A stretch of DNA of 46,006 nt from Leptolinea sp. UBA4782 (GTDB lineage Bacteria; Chloroflexota; Anaerolineae; Anaerolineales; Anaerolineaceae), in contig DHHC01000007.1 of assembly GCA_002403095.1 (NCBI GenBank), positions 1 through 46,006 on the forward strand. Reading direction: 5' to 3'. Of this stretch, positions 1-8,221 are shown piece after piece. Each line of letters begins with the position of its first letter. Position 1 is the first letter of the stretch. The position numbers and the translations under genes were made by a program. The notes below the pieces were generated by a model. That model was not told the origin of the DNA. It was given only the letters and a program-made list of their open reading frames with translations, and did no database searches.

Positions 1-405
1 GGGTTGGCCTGTAAGCCGCATTTTGTCCATGAGAGGGTATCCCGAAGGACGGCTCTCATGGTGGTGACCATCTCTCTCGGCGGGCTGTTACCAGCACGCT
101 CCAGCAGTCTACCCGGAACTTAAGGGAGACGAGCAGCCTCCACATGTTCCTGCTTGACCTTGCTCCTGGCGGGGGTTGCCTGGCCGCTGCATTACTGCAC
201 ACGCCGGTGGTCTCTTGCACCGCCATTTCACCCTTGCCGCTTGCCGGCTTCCCTGGTGGGAAGGCAGCTTGCAGGCGGTATGTTTCTGTGGCCCGATCCG
301 ACAGGTTGCCCCGTCCCGGGTGTTACCCGGCGCCATGCTCTCAGGAGTGCGGACTTTCCTCGGCGCAGCCAGGGGCTGCGACGCGGTCACCCGGCCAACC
401 CGGGC
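1..405 (-). ncRNA. rnpB: RNase P RNA, bacterial class A (rnpB)
   Basis: This is the catalytic RNA of RNase P, which matures tRNA 5' ends. On the minus strand the conserved P4 5' strand GAGGAAAGTCCGCACTC is at 361-345. A CCACAGAAA...ACCGCC block lies further on, then a GGGTGAAATGG block, and the conserved 3' region ACAAAATGCGGCTTAC is near 26-11. Helix P1 is visible: GGGTTGGCC (minus, 401-393) pairs perfectly with GGCCAACCC (minus, 9-1). The 5' end at about 405 is set by a promoter at 412-440. The 3' end lies at or just beyond the window edge, so the gene may be short by a few bases. Open reading frames across this stretch are spurious. Confidence 0.95.
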
Positions 406-411
406 AATTTC

Positions 412-440
412 ATCATACACGGAATAAATTCATTCGTCAA
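412..440 (-). promoter_or_regulatory. sigma70-type promoter of rnpB
   Basis: On the minus strand, TTGACG (440-435) and TATGAT (417-412) are separated by 17 bases. The predicted transcription start is near 405, which coincides with the 5' strand of helix P1 of the RNase P RNA. Confidence 0.75.
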
Positions 441-453
441 TCAGTTCAAAGGA

Positions 454-744
454 TCATCCGCCGGTAACAGGAGGGATGAATTCTAAGATGTCCCCTTGCT
501 TCAGCCTGGTTGCCATGCCCAGAGGCAGTGTGGATACATCTGTTCCATTCAAAAATGAATGCACGTGGACGTGCAGTACACCCTCCTGGTTCAGCCAGTG
601 GGGTTTCAGGGCAGGGGCAGATTCAAGAAAGATATGGATTGCTTCACCTATGTTTACTTGATCCGGCAGCACAAGCTCGAATTCTTTTTGCCCCGCAATC
701 AATTTGAAGGTTGCATACAGGTGAACTTTTACGGTGACAGGCAT
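454..744 (-). CDS. MoaD/ThiS-like ubiquitin-fold protein with C-terminal Gly-Gly
   Basis: A 96-residue protein with the size and beta-grasp pattern of MoaD/ThiS sulfur carriers, ending in PPVTGG. The terminal Gly-Gly is the residue pair that an E1-like enzyme adenylates and thiocarboxylates in this family. It may donate sulfur to molybdopterin, thiamine or tRNA, or be a protein modifier; no partner (MoaE, MoeB, ThiF) lies in the window, so the role cannot be fixed. I chose ATG 744 because a -10-like TTTAAT preceded by TGG ends 6 bases upstream, suggesting a leaderless message. There is no Shine-Dalgarno. The frame stays open upstream, with another ATG at 813, but that extension would run into the divergent mutL promoter. 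Confidence 0.8.
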   Translation of the reverse strand: MPVTVKVHLYATFKLIAGQKEFELVLPDQVNIGEAIHIFLESAPALKPHWLNQEGVLHVHVHSFLNGTDVSTLPLGMATRLKQGDILEFIPPVTGG

Positions 745-750
745 GGGGGT

Positions 751-759
751 ATTAAACCA
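751..759 (-). promoter_or_regulatory. extended -10 of the MoaD-like gene
   Basis: On the minus strand, TGG-TTTAAT (759-751) is followed by 6 bases and then ATG 744. This fits an extended -10 that starts transcription at or next to the start codon. No convincing -35 is seen. Confidence 0.5.
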
Positions 760-796
760 TATCTCCGGCAGATATGCGACCTGAGTGTGTGTCTCT

Positions 797-805
797 TGAT
801 ATAAT
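797..805 (+). promoter_or_regulatory. extended -10 of mutL, leaderless arrangement
   Basis: TGA-TATAAT at 797-805 is followed by 6 bases and then the mutL ATG at 812. There is no room for a Shine-Dalgarno. The opposed -10 of the MoaD-like gene lies 40 bases away, so the two promoters share upstream DNA. Confidence 0.65.
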
Positions 806-811
806 TCTGGC

Positions 812-2572
812 ATGCCAATACATATCCTTTCAGATGCAGTCGCTTCCCAAATCGCTGCCGGCGAAGTGGTGGAGCGACCGGCTTCGGTGGTGAAAGAACT
901 GCTGGAGAACAGCCTGGATGCAGGCGCCAGCAAAATCACTATTTTGATCCAGCAGGCGGGTAAACAGCTGATCGAAGTAAGCGACAACGGCACCGGAATC
1001 CCGGCTGGTGAAGTCTCGCTGGCAGTGACAAGGCATGCCACCAGCAAACTGGCTTCGGCAGCAGACCTGTTTGCGATCCGCACCCTGGGATTCAGAGGTG
1101 AGGCGCTGGCATCTATCGCTTCGGTTTCGCGCAGCACCCTCACAACCAGGACGCAAACTGAAGAGACCGGTTCCCGCCTGGTGGTGGATGGCGGTGATGG
1201 CGGAAGGCTGGAACACCTGGCATACCCGATTGGTACAACCGTCAGGGTGGAGAACTTGTTCTCGAATGTACCCGCCCGGTTAAAATTCTTGAAGACCGAT
1301 GCGACCGAAAGGCAACAGGTGCATTCCCTGGTGACCCGTTACGCCCTGGCGTATGCCAGGGTGCAATTCACCCTGATGGATGACGGCAAAACCGTGCTGC
1401 AAACCAGCGGCAGAGGCGACAGGCGCGAAGTACTCGCCAGCCTGTACGGGGTGGATACTGCCCGGCAGATGCTCGAGGTGGTGTTTGATGACGGTGAATT
1501 TACCATCGAGGGTTTTACCAGTCCGCTGGCATTAACGCGCTCGAACCGCAGAGAAATGACCTTCTTCATCAACGGCAGGTGGGTGCAGGATACTGCATTG
1601 AACGCAGCACTGGTGCAGGCATATTCCGGCTTGCTCATGGTGGGGCGTTTCCCCATTTCAGTGCTCTTCATCCAGTTGCCGCCCGAAGAGGTAGATGTCA
1701 ATGTCCATCCAGCCAAGGCTGAGGTGCGTTTCTGTAACAGCGACCGGGTCTTTTCTGCTGTTCAGCGGGCTGTGCGCCGGGCTGTAATGGCATATTCTCC
1801 TATTCCGGCTATCCCTCCACAGAAACTTTGGGGTACTGCAGCCGCACAAACCGGGGTTACCTCATCGCAGGCAGCCGGGTTGGATTGGCAGTTTGCTCAT
1901 GAAGGTGGAATATCTGGAGAAGGGCAGTCCCCAATCTCTCAGGCAGCCCAGCAAGCGGCATCTATTCCAGATAGTCTGCCGGCCGGAAGCCTGCCCTTGC
2001 TGCGCTTGATTGGGCAAATCGGCGCTACATACCTGGTGGCAGAAGGACCGGACGGGCTGTACCTGATCGATCAGCATGCCGCCCATGAAAGGGTGCTGTT
2101 TGAAAAGTTGATGGAACAACGCAGCACTGAGGTTATTATGCAGCCCCTGCTGCAGCCAGTCACTGTCCAACTGGCATCCCACCAGGCAGCGTCCCTGGCA
2201 GACAGCCTGGATGCCCTGAACAGCCTGGGATTTCTGGTGGAAGAGTTTGGCGGGAATGCGTTTCGTGTTCGTGCTCTGCCGGCTGTTTTCAGTTCAAGCG
2301 ATCCCGAGACCTTGCTGAGGGCAGTGATCGAAGATATTGAAGAAGACGAAAGCCCCATGCAGACTGAGATCGAAGCCAGGATTGCTTCACGGGTTTGTAA
2401 ACGGGCTGCAATAAAAGGCGGAACTGTTATGGCGCAGGAGGAGCAGCTTGCCCTGTTACGGGACCTGGAAAAGTGCCAGTCGCCGCGCACCTGCCCGCAT
2501 GGGCGGCCGACCATGATCCACCTGTCAGTTGACCTGCTTGAAAGGCAGTTCGGCCGCAGGGGAAGCCGTTAA
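812..2572 (+). CDS. mutL: DNA mismatch repair protein MutL (endonuclease type)
   Basis: MutL couples MutS mismatch recognition to strand incision. The 586-residue protein has the GHKL ATPase motifs near the N-terminus (the Asn-containing helix, DNGTGI, TRHATSK, GFRGEALASI), a variable linker at about 335-390, and a C-terminal dimerisation domain. The C-terminal domain carries DQHAAHE from residue 420 and CPHGRP near 562, the metal-site motifs of MutL proteins with intrinsic nicking activity, as expected in bacteria without Dam/MutH-directed repair. The start is set by TATAAT at 800-805, only 6 bases before ATG. No mutS is in the window. Its stop overlaps the stop of the convergent histidine kinase gene. 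Confidence 0.97.
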   Translation: MPIHILSDAVASQIAAGEVVERPASVVKELLENSLDAGASKITILIQQAGKQLIEVSDNGTGIPAGEVSLAVTRHATSKLASAADLFAIRTLGFRGEALASIASVSRSTLTTRTQTEETGSRLVVDGGDGGRLEHLAYPIGTTVRVENLFSNVPARLKFLKTDATERQQVHSLVTRYALAYARVQFTLMDDGKTVLQTSGRGDRREVLASLYGVDTARQMLEVVFDDGEFTIEGFTSPLALTRSNRREMTFFINGRWVQDTALNAALVQAYSGLLMVGRFPISVLFIQLPPEEVDVNVHPAKAEVRFCNSDRVFSAVQRAVRRAVMAYSPIPAIPPQKLWGTAAAQTGVTSSQAAGLDWQFAHEGGISGEGQSPISQAAQQAASIPDSLPAGSLPLLRLIGQIGATYLVAEGPDGLYLIDQHAAHERVLFEKLMEQRSTEVIMQPLLQPVTVQLASHQAASLADSLDALNSLGFLVEEFGGNAFRVRALPAVFSSSDPETLLRAVIEDIEEDESPMQTEIEARIASRVCKRAAIKGGTVMAQEEQLALLRDLEKCQSPRTCPHGRPTMIHLSVDLLERQFGRRGSR

Positions 2573-3741
2573 AGGTTTGGTCCGAGAGGGAGTTTGACCG
2601 TAACACCCGTTCCAGAACCCAGCTTACTTTTAATGGTAATTTCCCCGCCATGAGCCTGGATGATACTTTTACACAACGAAAGGCCTAAACCTACACCCGG
2701 CGTGGCTTTTTCTGAGTTTCTGGCACGGTAGAATCTTTCAAAAACTTTCGGCAAGTCGCCCGCCGGGATTCCATTTCCATTATCCTGCACATGCACAATC
2801 AGTTGTCCTGCTTCTGACCAGGCAGTAAGGAAAACCCTGCCGTTTTTTCGATTGTACAGGACAGCATTTGACAGTATTTGAATAACCACCCGTTCCATGA
2901 GGATGGAATCCAGGTCAATGGATGGGAGTATTTCCAGCATATTGCAGGCAAGCCTGACACCGTGCTCAGCAGCCAGGGGCATTACCTTCCGGCAGGCAGA
3001 ATGCAGCAATTCCATCATGCCGGTTTCCCGTTTTTGGATAAGCGTTAGGCCTTCATCCAAATCATCGATTTCTTCAAAAATATCGATCGTTTCATTAAGA
3101 CGCGAAGATCCGGTTCTCAATGCGCTGGCCAGTTCCAGCCGTTTCTGGTTTGCCAGGTCAGGCTGCTCCAGCAGGTAAGAGATGGTATTGAGGGTGGTAA
3201 GGGGTGTGCGGATATGCTGAATCAACAGACGGGATTGCTCCTGCCTGGTGATGGAGTATCTTAGCAGCATCCTGTTTGCTGTGACTGCCGCCAGGTGCAG
3301 CAGCATCTCCTCATCCTGTTTCTGAGGCGCATAGGGACAATTAATGACCTCCAGCGCACCGATGACACGCCTGCCGGCAATCACGGGTACAAGGATAATA
3401 TTTCTGACCATCCTGGAAATTTCGGCTTCTCCATCCGGGCTTTGGGACGGGTCAATGCCTGAAAGGATTCTGGACCGGCGGTGCTGAATGACCCAATCTG
3501 CCAGGGGATTGATTATCCTGTTGTTTATTGAAGCGATTTGGTCCTGTGACCAGGAGGCATACAAGAAAGCAGGATTGCCTGCCCTGCCAGCCAGGTACAG
3601 CTGCGCTGTCTCTGCTTTTAAAATGCGGGCAGAATGGTAAGCCAGTGAGAACAGCAACCCCCGGGCAGACAGCGAATTTTCAAGCGCGGGAAGCGCACTG
3701 AACAATCGGTAGTAGACGTTTTTTGTTTCCGGTACAGTCAT
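2569..3741 (-). CDS. GAF-domain sensor histidine kinase
   Basis: A soluble 390-residue histidine kinase. A GAF-like sensor module spans about residues 20-165. The DHp domain follows, with H-box QHIRTPL (phospho-accepting His176), and then an HATPase domain with Asn292, DNGNGIP (320-326) and GVGLGL (349-354), so all catalytic motifs are present. No membrane segment is evident, so the input is probably cytoplasmic. It is the last gene of a three-gene operon, with its ATG overlapping the sirtuin stop by 4 bases. The cognate partner is probably the receiver-CpaE-like protein at the head of that operon; this pairing is inferred from position. Confidence 0.9.
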   Translation of the reverse strand: MTVPETKNVYYRLFSALPALENSLSARGLLFSLAYHSARILKAETAQLYLAGRAGNPAFLYASWSQDQIASINNRIINPLADWVIQHRRSRILSGIDPSQSPDGEAEISRMVRNIILVPVIAGRRVIGALEVINCPYAPQKQDEEMLLHLAAVTANRMLLRYSITRQEQSRLLIQHIRTPLTTLNTISYLLEQPDLANQKRLELASALRTGSSRLNETIDIFEEIDDLDEGLTLIQKRETGMMELLHSACRKVMPLAAEHGVRLACNMLEILPSIDLDSILMERVVIQILSNAVLYNRKNGRVFLTAWSEAGQLIVHVQDNGNGIPAGDLPKVFERFYRARNSEKATPGVGLGLSLCKSIIQAHGGEITIKSKLGSGTGVTVKLPLGPNL

Positions 3742-4508
3742 TCGCTCAGCACCATCCCCGTCAGCAAGGGCAATATCTCCGCCGAATCTAACGGCAGCAG
3801 GAGGTCTGCATCTCTGTCCATGGGAGTGGTGCTCAGGGTATTGATGATCAGCATGGCGCCGTTCTGTACGGCAAGCTGCGGCAGGTTGCTGGCAGGATAA
3901 ACCTCCAACGAAGACCCTGACACAAGGATGACATCCGATTGTTCTACCTGCTGATACGCCTGGTTCCAGATTTCCATGGGCAACATTTCCTCAAACAGGA
4001 CAATATCCGGTTTCAAGTACCGGCTGCAGGTTGGGCAGCGCGGTATTACATCCCGTTGCAAGAAATCTTCCAGGTACTGGATGGTGGGGAATCGGGCATG
4101 GCATTTCACACAAACCAGTTTATCCACGGATCCGTGCAGCGGCAGCACGGTTTTCGTGCCGGCTTGCTGGTGCAGCATGTCAATGTTCTGGGTGATAACT
4201 GCCTTTATCACACCTGCATTTTCAAGCCTGGCAATGCTGAAATGGGCAGGATTGGGCCTGGCAGCAGTAATTGCCGAAAGCAGGGGTTTGAGCCAGGTAA
4301 AAAAACGTTCGGGGTGAACATTGAATGCAGATAAGGAAGCAACCCGCATCGGATCGTCTTTCATCCAGAGCCCGGTGCTGGCTGTACGGAAATCAGGGAT
4401 ACCTGAAGGCGTGGAAATTCCCGCCCCGGTAAAGACGACTGCATGCTTGGCTTGTTGAAGGATCCTGGCTGCTGGTTTTAGGTTTTCCAGGGCAGCCCGT
4501 TTGGTCAT
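3738..4508 (-). CDS. cobB: Sir2-family NAD-dependent protein deacylase
   Basis: A 256-residue sirtuin that would remove acyl groups from lysine using NAD. The NAD-binding motif GAGIS is at 28-32 and followed by PSGIPDFR. TQNID is at 106-110, the catalytic His125 sits in LHGS, and a four-cysteine zinc site is formed by Cys133/136 and Cys158/161. The length is normal. It overlaps both neighbours by 4 bases (ATGA), so it should be translated together with the receiver-ATPase fusion and the histidine kinase. The symbol is used in the generic bacterial sense. A sirtuin inside a two-component operon hints at acylation control of signalling, but nothing in the sequence proves that. Confidence 0.93.
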   Translation of the reverse strand: MTKRAALENLKPAARILQQAKHAVVFTGAGISTPSGIPDFRTASTGLWMKDDPMRVASLSAFNVHPERFFTWLKPLLSAITAARPNPAHFSIARLENAGVIKAVITQNIDMLHQQAGTKTVLPLHGSVDKLVCVKCHARFPTIQYLEDFLQRDVIPRCPTCSRYLKPDIVLFEEMLPMEIWNQAYQQVEQSDVILVSGSSLEVYPASNLPQLAVQNGAMLIINTLSTTPMDRDADLLLPLDSAEILPLLTGMVLSE

Positions 4509-5662
4509 TTAGCTAACCGCTCCAGGAAAATATCCGCCAGGTGTTCAAACTGCTGGGTAAGGAACCCTTCAGGCTGCAGCTCGACCAGTGGAATATGCTT
4601 TTGGGCAGAGAAAAATGCCACCTCTGGCGCGGGCGGGATCATTTGCAGTACTTTCGTTTTCAACTGGTCCTGTATCTGGGTCAGGGTAAGCTGCATATCA
4701 GCCCGCACCCGGTTCACGACGATTAAGTGGAGCAATATGGATTTTCCAACCCCGAGCTCTTCAAGGTCTTTCAACAATACACGGGTGCTTTCCATGCAGG
4801 AAGGGAAAGGCTCCATGACAACGATAATTTCATCGCAAGCTTCGATCACCTTGTTTATATTTGGCAATAATGGCGCGCCGATATCTACCAGGACAACATC
4901 TGCCATCTCGGGTAGAACCTGCATGAGTTCATAGACATTTTCAGCTTTGTGGCAGGTATCGACTTCTTGCAGCCCGCTGGATGCCAACAGGAGTTGCGGC
5001 CCAAATGTAGTTCTTACCAGTTCCCTTTCCAGCATGGCATGGTTGATTTCAAATGGTTGGCTTAGCAATATGTTTTTTAATCCGGTAGGCTGGTTGAAAC
5101 CAAGCTCAAGCGCCCAGCTGCCGCATCCGGGGCGCAGCTCTGCAGCAATGACTTCCAGCCTGCTCTTTTTAGCAATACTAATCGCCAGGTTGAGTGTCAG
5201 CGAAGAAGCACCCAAACCACCCTTGCTGGCGATGACGCCTATCAGCGTGCCTTTCTCGGCACCTTTAGTCACTGTTTCAGTCCGGCGGGATGTGCGGGAG
5301 AGCAGGGCTTTAATATGGGCGATCAATTCTGCCGGGTGAACCGGCTTGGTGAGATAGTCATCAGCCCCGGCATTGTAGCCGGCGATCTTATCATCCACCT
5401 GGGTTTTGGCTGTGAACATCAGGATCGGGATATCTTCCGTCTGTGGACTTGCCCGCAGCTTGCGGGCAACCTCATATCCGTCCATACTGGGCATCATGAT
5501 ATCCAGGATGATAAGGTCTGGTTGTTCAGCGTTGGCCAGTGCAAGCGCTTGTTCGCCGCTGTTGGCTGCAATGATCTCGTACCCCTGGTGCTGAAGCATC
5601 AAACCAACCATTCGCAGGGTTTCAAAATCGTCATCCACAATCAAAATTCTTACGTTCATCAT
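4505..5662 (-). CDS. Receiver domain fused to CpaE/MinD-like ATPase
   Basis: A 385-residue fusion. Residues 1-125 are a canonical receiver (acidic DDD at 10-12, phospho-acceptor Asp54, Thr84, Lys106). Residues 138-385 are a MinD/ParA-type domain. Its deviant Walker A reads SKGGLGASS (Lys147, then Ala152 where the nucleotide-binding Lys is normal), as in CpaE/TadZ-type relatives; a DxxAPLLP-like switch region follows. CpaE/TadZ proteins place type IV pilus (Tad) machinery at a cell pole, but no tad genes are in view. First gene of the operon with the sirtuin and histidine kinase. Two adjacent ATGs (5662, 5659) follow AGGTGA; either may be used. Confidence 0.85.
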   Translation of the reverse strand: MMNVRILIVDDDFETLRMVGLMLQHQGYEIIAANSGEQALALANAEQPDLIILDIMMPSMDGYEVARKLRASPQTEDIPILMFTAKTQVDDKIAGYNAGADDYLTKPVHPAELIAHIKALLSRTSRRTETVTKGAEKGTLIGVIASKGGLGASSLTLNLAISIAKKSRLEVIAAELRPGCGSWALELGFNQPTGLKNILLSQPFEINHAMLERELVRTTFGPQLLLASSGLQEVDTCHKAENVYELMQVLPEMADVVLVDIGAPLLPNINKVIEACDEIIVVMEPFPSCMESTRVLLKDLEELGVGKSILLHLIVVNRVRADMQLTLTQIQDQLKTKVLQMIPPAPEVAFFSAQKHIPLVELQPEGFLTQQFEHLADIFLERLAK

Positions 5663-5716
5663 TTCACCTGTTCATATTCATCAATTATGTTATGCGGGGT
5701 ACAAAACCAGATGCTG

Positions 5717-5744
5717 TTTGAATAAAATTTGATTAAAGTATAAT
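5717..5744 (+). promoter_or_regulatory. tilS promoter, leaderless arrangement
   Basis: TTTGAA (5717-5722), a 16-base spacer, then TATAAT (5739-5744), followed by 7 bases and the tilS ATG at 5752. Transcription would begin at or one base before the start codon. No Shine-Dalgarno is present. Confidence 0.6.
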
Positions 5745-5751
5745 CACATTA

Positions 5752-7170
5752 ATGGATTTACACAAAATTATCTTCAGACTTGAAAGTAATAGGATAATCC
5801 GTTCCCAACCGGTTGTAATTGGTATTTCCGGGGGTCCAGACAGCCTTGCCCTGGCGCATATTCTTCATACTGCCGGTTTCAACATAATCCTGGCACACCT
5901 GGACCACCTGATCCGGCCTGACTCTGGCACAGATGCTGATTTCATCTCTGCACTTGGCAGGGAATGGGGTGTGGAGGTGGTAGCCAGGCAGGCGGATGTG
6001 CCAGGATTGGCCTTACGTCAAAAGCTTTCCCTGGAGGAAGCGGGCAGAATTGCACGCTACCAGTTCCTTTTTGAGACAACCCGCAGCATGAATGGCCAGG
6101 CTGTGCTGGTGGGGCATAATGCCGATGATCAGGTCGAAACAATGCTGATGCACTTCCTGCGCGGCGCAGGTTTGAATGGGCTGAAAGCCATGCCGCTGGC
6201 AGGCATCCTGCCCGAATGGGATGAAAAGATCCCCCTGATCCGACCGCTGCTTTACACCTGGCGGGATGAGATTGAGGCTTATTGCAGGGAATACCAGCTA
6301 ACCCCCCGGATTGATTTAAGCAACCGGGAAAACACCTTTTTCCGCAACCGCCTGCGCAATGACCTGATTCCTTATTTGCAGACGTACAACCCTAATATTA
6401 AAGCAGTGCTGCTGCGCAGCAACATCACCCTGGCGGATGACCATTCCTGGCTGCAAAATGAGCTGGATATTGTCTGGAAGGTGCTGGATCCTGAGCTGCA
6501 TGAAGACTGGGTAGCTTTTCCGCAGCCTTCATTTCTCCAATTCCATGCGGGTGCACAAAGGAACCTGATGCGCAGGATGATCGCCAGCTTGATCCCGTAT
6601 GCGCGGGATATTTCGTTTGAGACTGTGCAGGCTTGCCTTTCCTTTGTAGCTCGCCCGACCCGCACGAATGAGCTTGCCCTGGAGCAGGGTCTGAGCATTC
6701 GGCTGGTGGAGAACAATGTTTTCCTTGCAAGGGAAGTTGAAAATGCCCTGGAACAGCAGGAAAATGTACTTCAACTTGAAGTACATGAATCGGTCTTAAC
6801 CGTCCCGGGGCAGGTCAACCTGTTATCCGGAAAGCATATCTTCGCTGAAATGCTTTCAGCTGGTGCAGCCCGCAGCCATCCAGGGTTCCTCTCAGCAGGG
6901 CATGCATTCCTGGATGCAGCAAAGGCAGGCGGGGATTTACAAGTACGCAGCCTGAAACCGGGTGACCGTTTCACTCCCCTTGGGATGGACGGCAAGTCCA
7001 TGAAGCTTTCAGATTTTTGGATAAACACAAAGGTCCCGCGTGAACTGCGTCAGCGCTGGCCGCTGGTATGCCAAGCAGGGATTATATTGTGGGTGCCAGG
7101 GTTCCGGATTAGCGATGCTGCCAGGGTAACTGATTCAACCAGGCAGGTTATTCATTTATGGGTGGAATAA
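5752..7170 (+). CDS. tilS: tRNA(Ile)-lysidine synthase TilS
   Basis: TilS uses ATP and lysine to modify C34 of the CAU-anticodon tRNA-Ile to lysidine, so that it reads AUA. The 472-residue protein has the PP-loop SGGPDS at residues 26-31 and the family motif GHNADDQVETMLMHFLRGAG near 122-141 (LRGAGLNGL follows). A C-terminal TilS domain is present, with KPGDRF and a WINTKVPRELRQRWPLV-type block near the end. It is a full-length enzyme. It stands alone on the plus strand, diverging from the receiver-ATPase operon, and ends at a strong bidirectional hairpin. Confidence 0.96.
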   Translation: MDLHKIIFRLESNRIIRSQPVVIGISGGPDSLALAHILHTAGFNIILAHLDHLIRPDSGTDADFISALGREWGVEVVARQADVPGLALRQKLSLEEAGRIARYQFLFETTRSMNGQAVLVGHNADDQVETMLMHFLRGAGLNGLKAMPLAGILPEWDEKIPLIRPLLYTWRDEIEAYCREYQLTPRIDLSNRENTFFRNRLRNDLIPYLQTYNPNIKAVLLRSNITLADDHSWLQNELDIVWKVLDPELHEDWVAFPQPSFLQFHAGAQRNLMRRMIASLIPYARDISFETVQACLSFVARPTRTNELALEQGLSIRLVENNVFLAREVENALEQQENVLQLEVHESVLTVPGQVNLLSGKHIFAEMLSAGAARSHPGFLSAGHAFLDAAKAGGDLQVRSLKPGDRFTPLGMDGKSMKLSDFWINTKVPRELRQRWPLVCQAGIILWVPGFRISDAARVTDSTRQVIHLWVE

Positions 7171-7173
7171 AAA

Positions 7174-7212
7174 AGCCAGGGATGGTATTTTTACCATCCC
7201 TGGCTTAATATT
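7174..7212. terminator. bidirectional intrinsic terminator, tilS / recombinase homologue
   Basis: AGCCAGGGATGGTA (7174-7187), TTTT loop, TACCATCCCTGGCT (7192-7205): a perfect 14-bp stem. A-rich sequence lies on the left and a T-rich tract on the right, so it can end transcription from both convergent genes. Confidence 0.92.
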
Positions 7213-7227
7213 TTTAAGTGTAGCTCA

Positions 7228-8130
7228 CTACGCTTTAAATTCAGACAGCTGGCGCAGCTTCATGCTGATCTCGCGGAACTGGATCTTGGAAACACCCATT
7301 TTCTGGCGGATTTTCTCCGGTTCGATCCCATCTGTCCAGTCATTCACTGCACAGGTCCAGCGGCACATATCAAATGAGAGGTGCTTGGTCAACCCGGCTT
7401 TTTCGCCGATATCTTCCAGCAGGTATTCCAGCCTGCGGGGAGACCAGGGGAAAACCTGCCCGTCTGGGTGGTACTGGGCCAGGTATTCCTGGTAGACTGC
7501 CACCCAATCCCCCGGCAGGTCAATCTTTCGCTCCTTGTAACGGTTGCGCGGGCTGGCATAACGTACGAACAGGATCGGGCTGTTTGGCGCATCCAGTTCA
7601 ATGTGGTTGATATGGATGCCCAGGCATTCGCCTTTCTTAATCCCGGTGGCGAGCAGAAGCGTCAACAAAGTGTATGGTCTTACGTCAGGGGAGGGAGAAT
7701 TCCGAAAACTGTCTGCCGCTTCTAAAGCTTTCTGCTGTTCCTCTACAGTTAAAACCTGCGGGAGAGGACTGATGACAGAGCGCTGCAGGATCTTCTCGGC
7801 AGGGTCCACCAGGATAACGCCATTTTTATTCAGCCAGCGGAAGAAGGATTTGATCGACGTGATCCTGCGTGCCAGAGTCTTTGCCGAGCAGGGCACTCCG
7901 CGTTCATTCTGCAGCCATTCCAGAAAATGGTTGAGGTCTATATTTGAAATTTGACCCACACCTTTATCAGGCGGCAGGTACGATGCCAGGAGCTGCATAT
8001 CCCCGCTGAACGATTTTACGGTATAACTCGACCTGCCCTGGTCGTGCAGGTAGTACTCCCAGGCTGAAATAGCGGGTTTTAGAGCTGAGCCTGGTGTGAT
8101 GTGTACGATCGTTGGGGTTTGGTTACTCAT
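7228..8130 (-). CDS. Tyrosine-recombinase-fold protein, catalytically degenerate
   Basis: A 300-residue XerC/D-like protein with an N-terminal SAM-like core-binding domain (about 18-105) and a C-terminal catalytic-fold domain (about 125-295). Aligned by eye with XerD without gaps through the C-terminal motifs, only two active-site residues remain: Lys199 and the second Arg (Arg257). The first Arg is Lys165 (TGIKKGE in place of TGLRxSE), box II His is Asp254, the LGH His is Val280 (MGV), and the nucleophilic Tyr is Ser289. It should therefore bind DNA without strand cleavage. ATG 8130 is preceded by GGAGGT. No att-like repeats or mobile genes adjoin it, so it looks like a resident gene. Confidence 0.8.
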   Translation of the reverse strand: MSNQTPTIVHITPGSALKPAISAWEYYLHDQGRSSYTVKSFSGDMQLLASYLPPDKGVGQISNIDLNHFLEWLQNERGVPCSAKTLARRITSIKSFFRWLNKNGVILVDPAEKILQRSVISPLPQVLTVEEQQKALEAADSFRNSPSPDVRPYTLLTLLLATGIKKGECLGIHINHIELDAPNSPILFVRYASPRNRYKERKIDLPGDWVAVYQEYLAQYHPDGQVFPWSPRRLEYLLEDIGEKAGLTKHLSFDMCRWTCAVNDWTDGIEPEKIRQKMGVSKIQFREISMKLRQLSEFKA

Positions 8131-8221
8131 GGCAAGACCTCCAGACGGGGTAAACCTTCGTATAGTTAATTTTCAGTGTATAACACATATGGTATTATGT
8201 CAAATTCACCAGAGAGTAAAA

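Noticed and set aside
109..486. Several open frames on both strands near the left end
   Set aside because: They lie within the RNase P RNA and its promoter; the RNA motifs and P1 pairing explain the sequence.
745..1143. Upstream extension of the MoaD-like frame into mutL
   Set aside because: It would run antisense through the mutL ATPase domain; a -10 box next to ATG 744 supports the short form.
7228..8220. Integrated mobile element around the recombinase homologue
   Set aside because: The protein lacks the nucleophile, no att-like direct repeats were seen, and neighbours are ordinary chromosomal genes.
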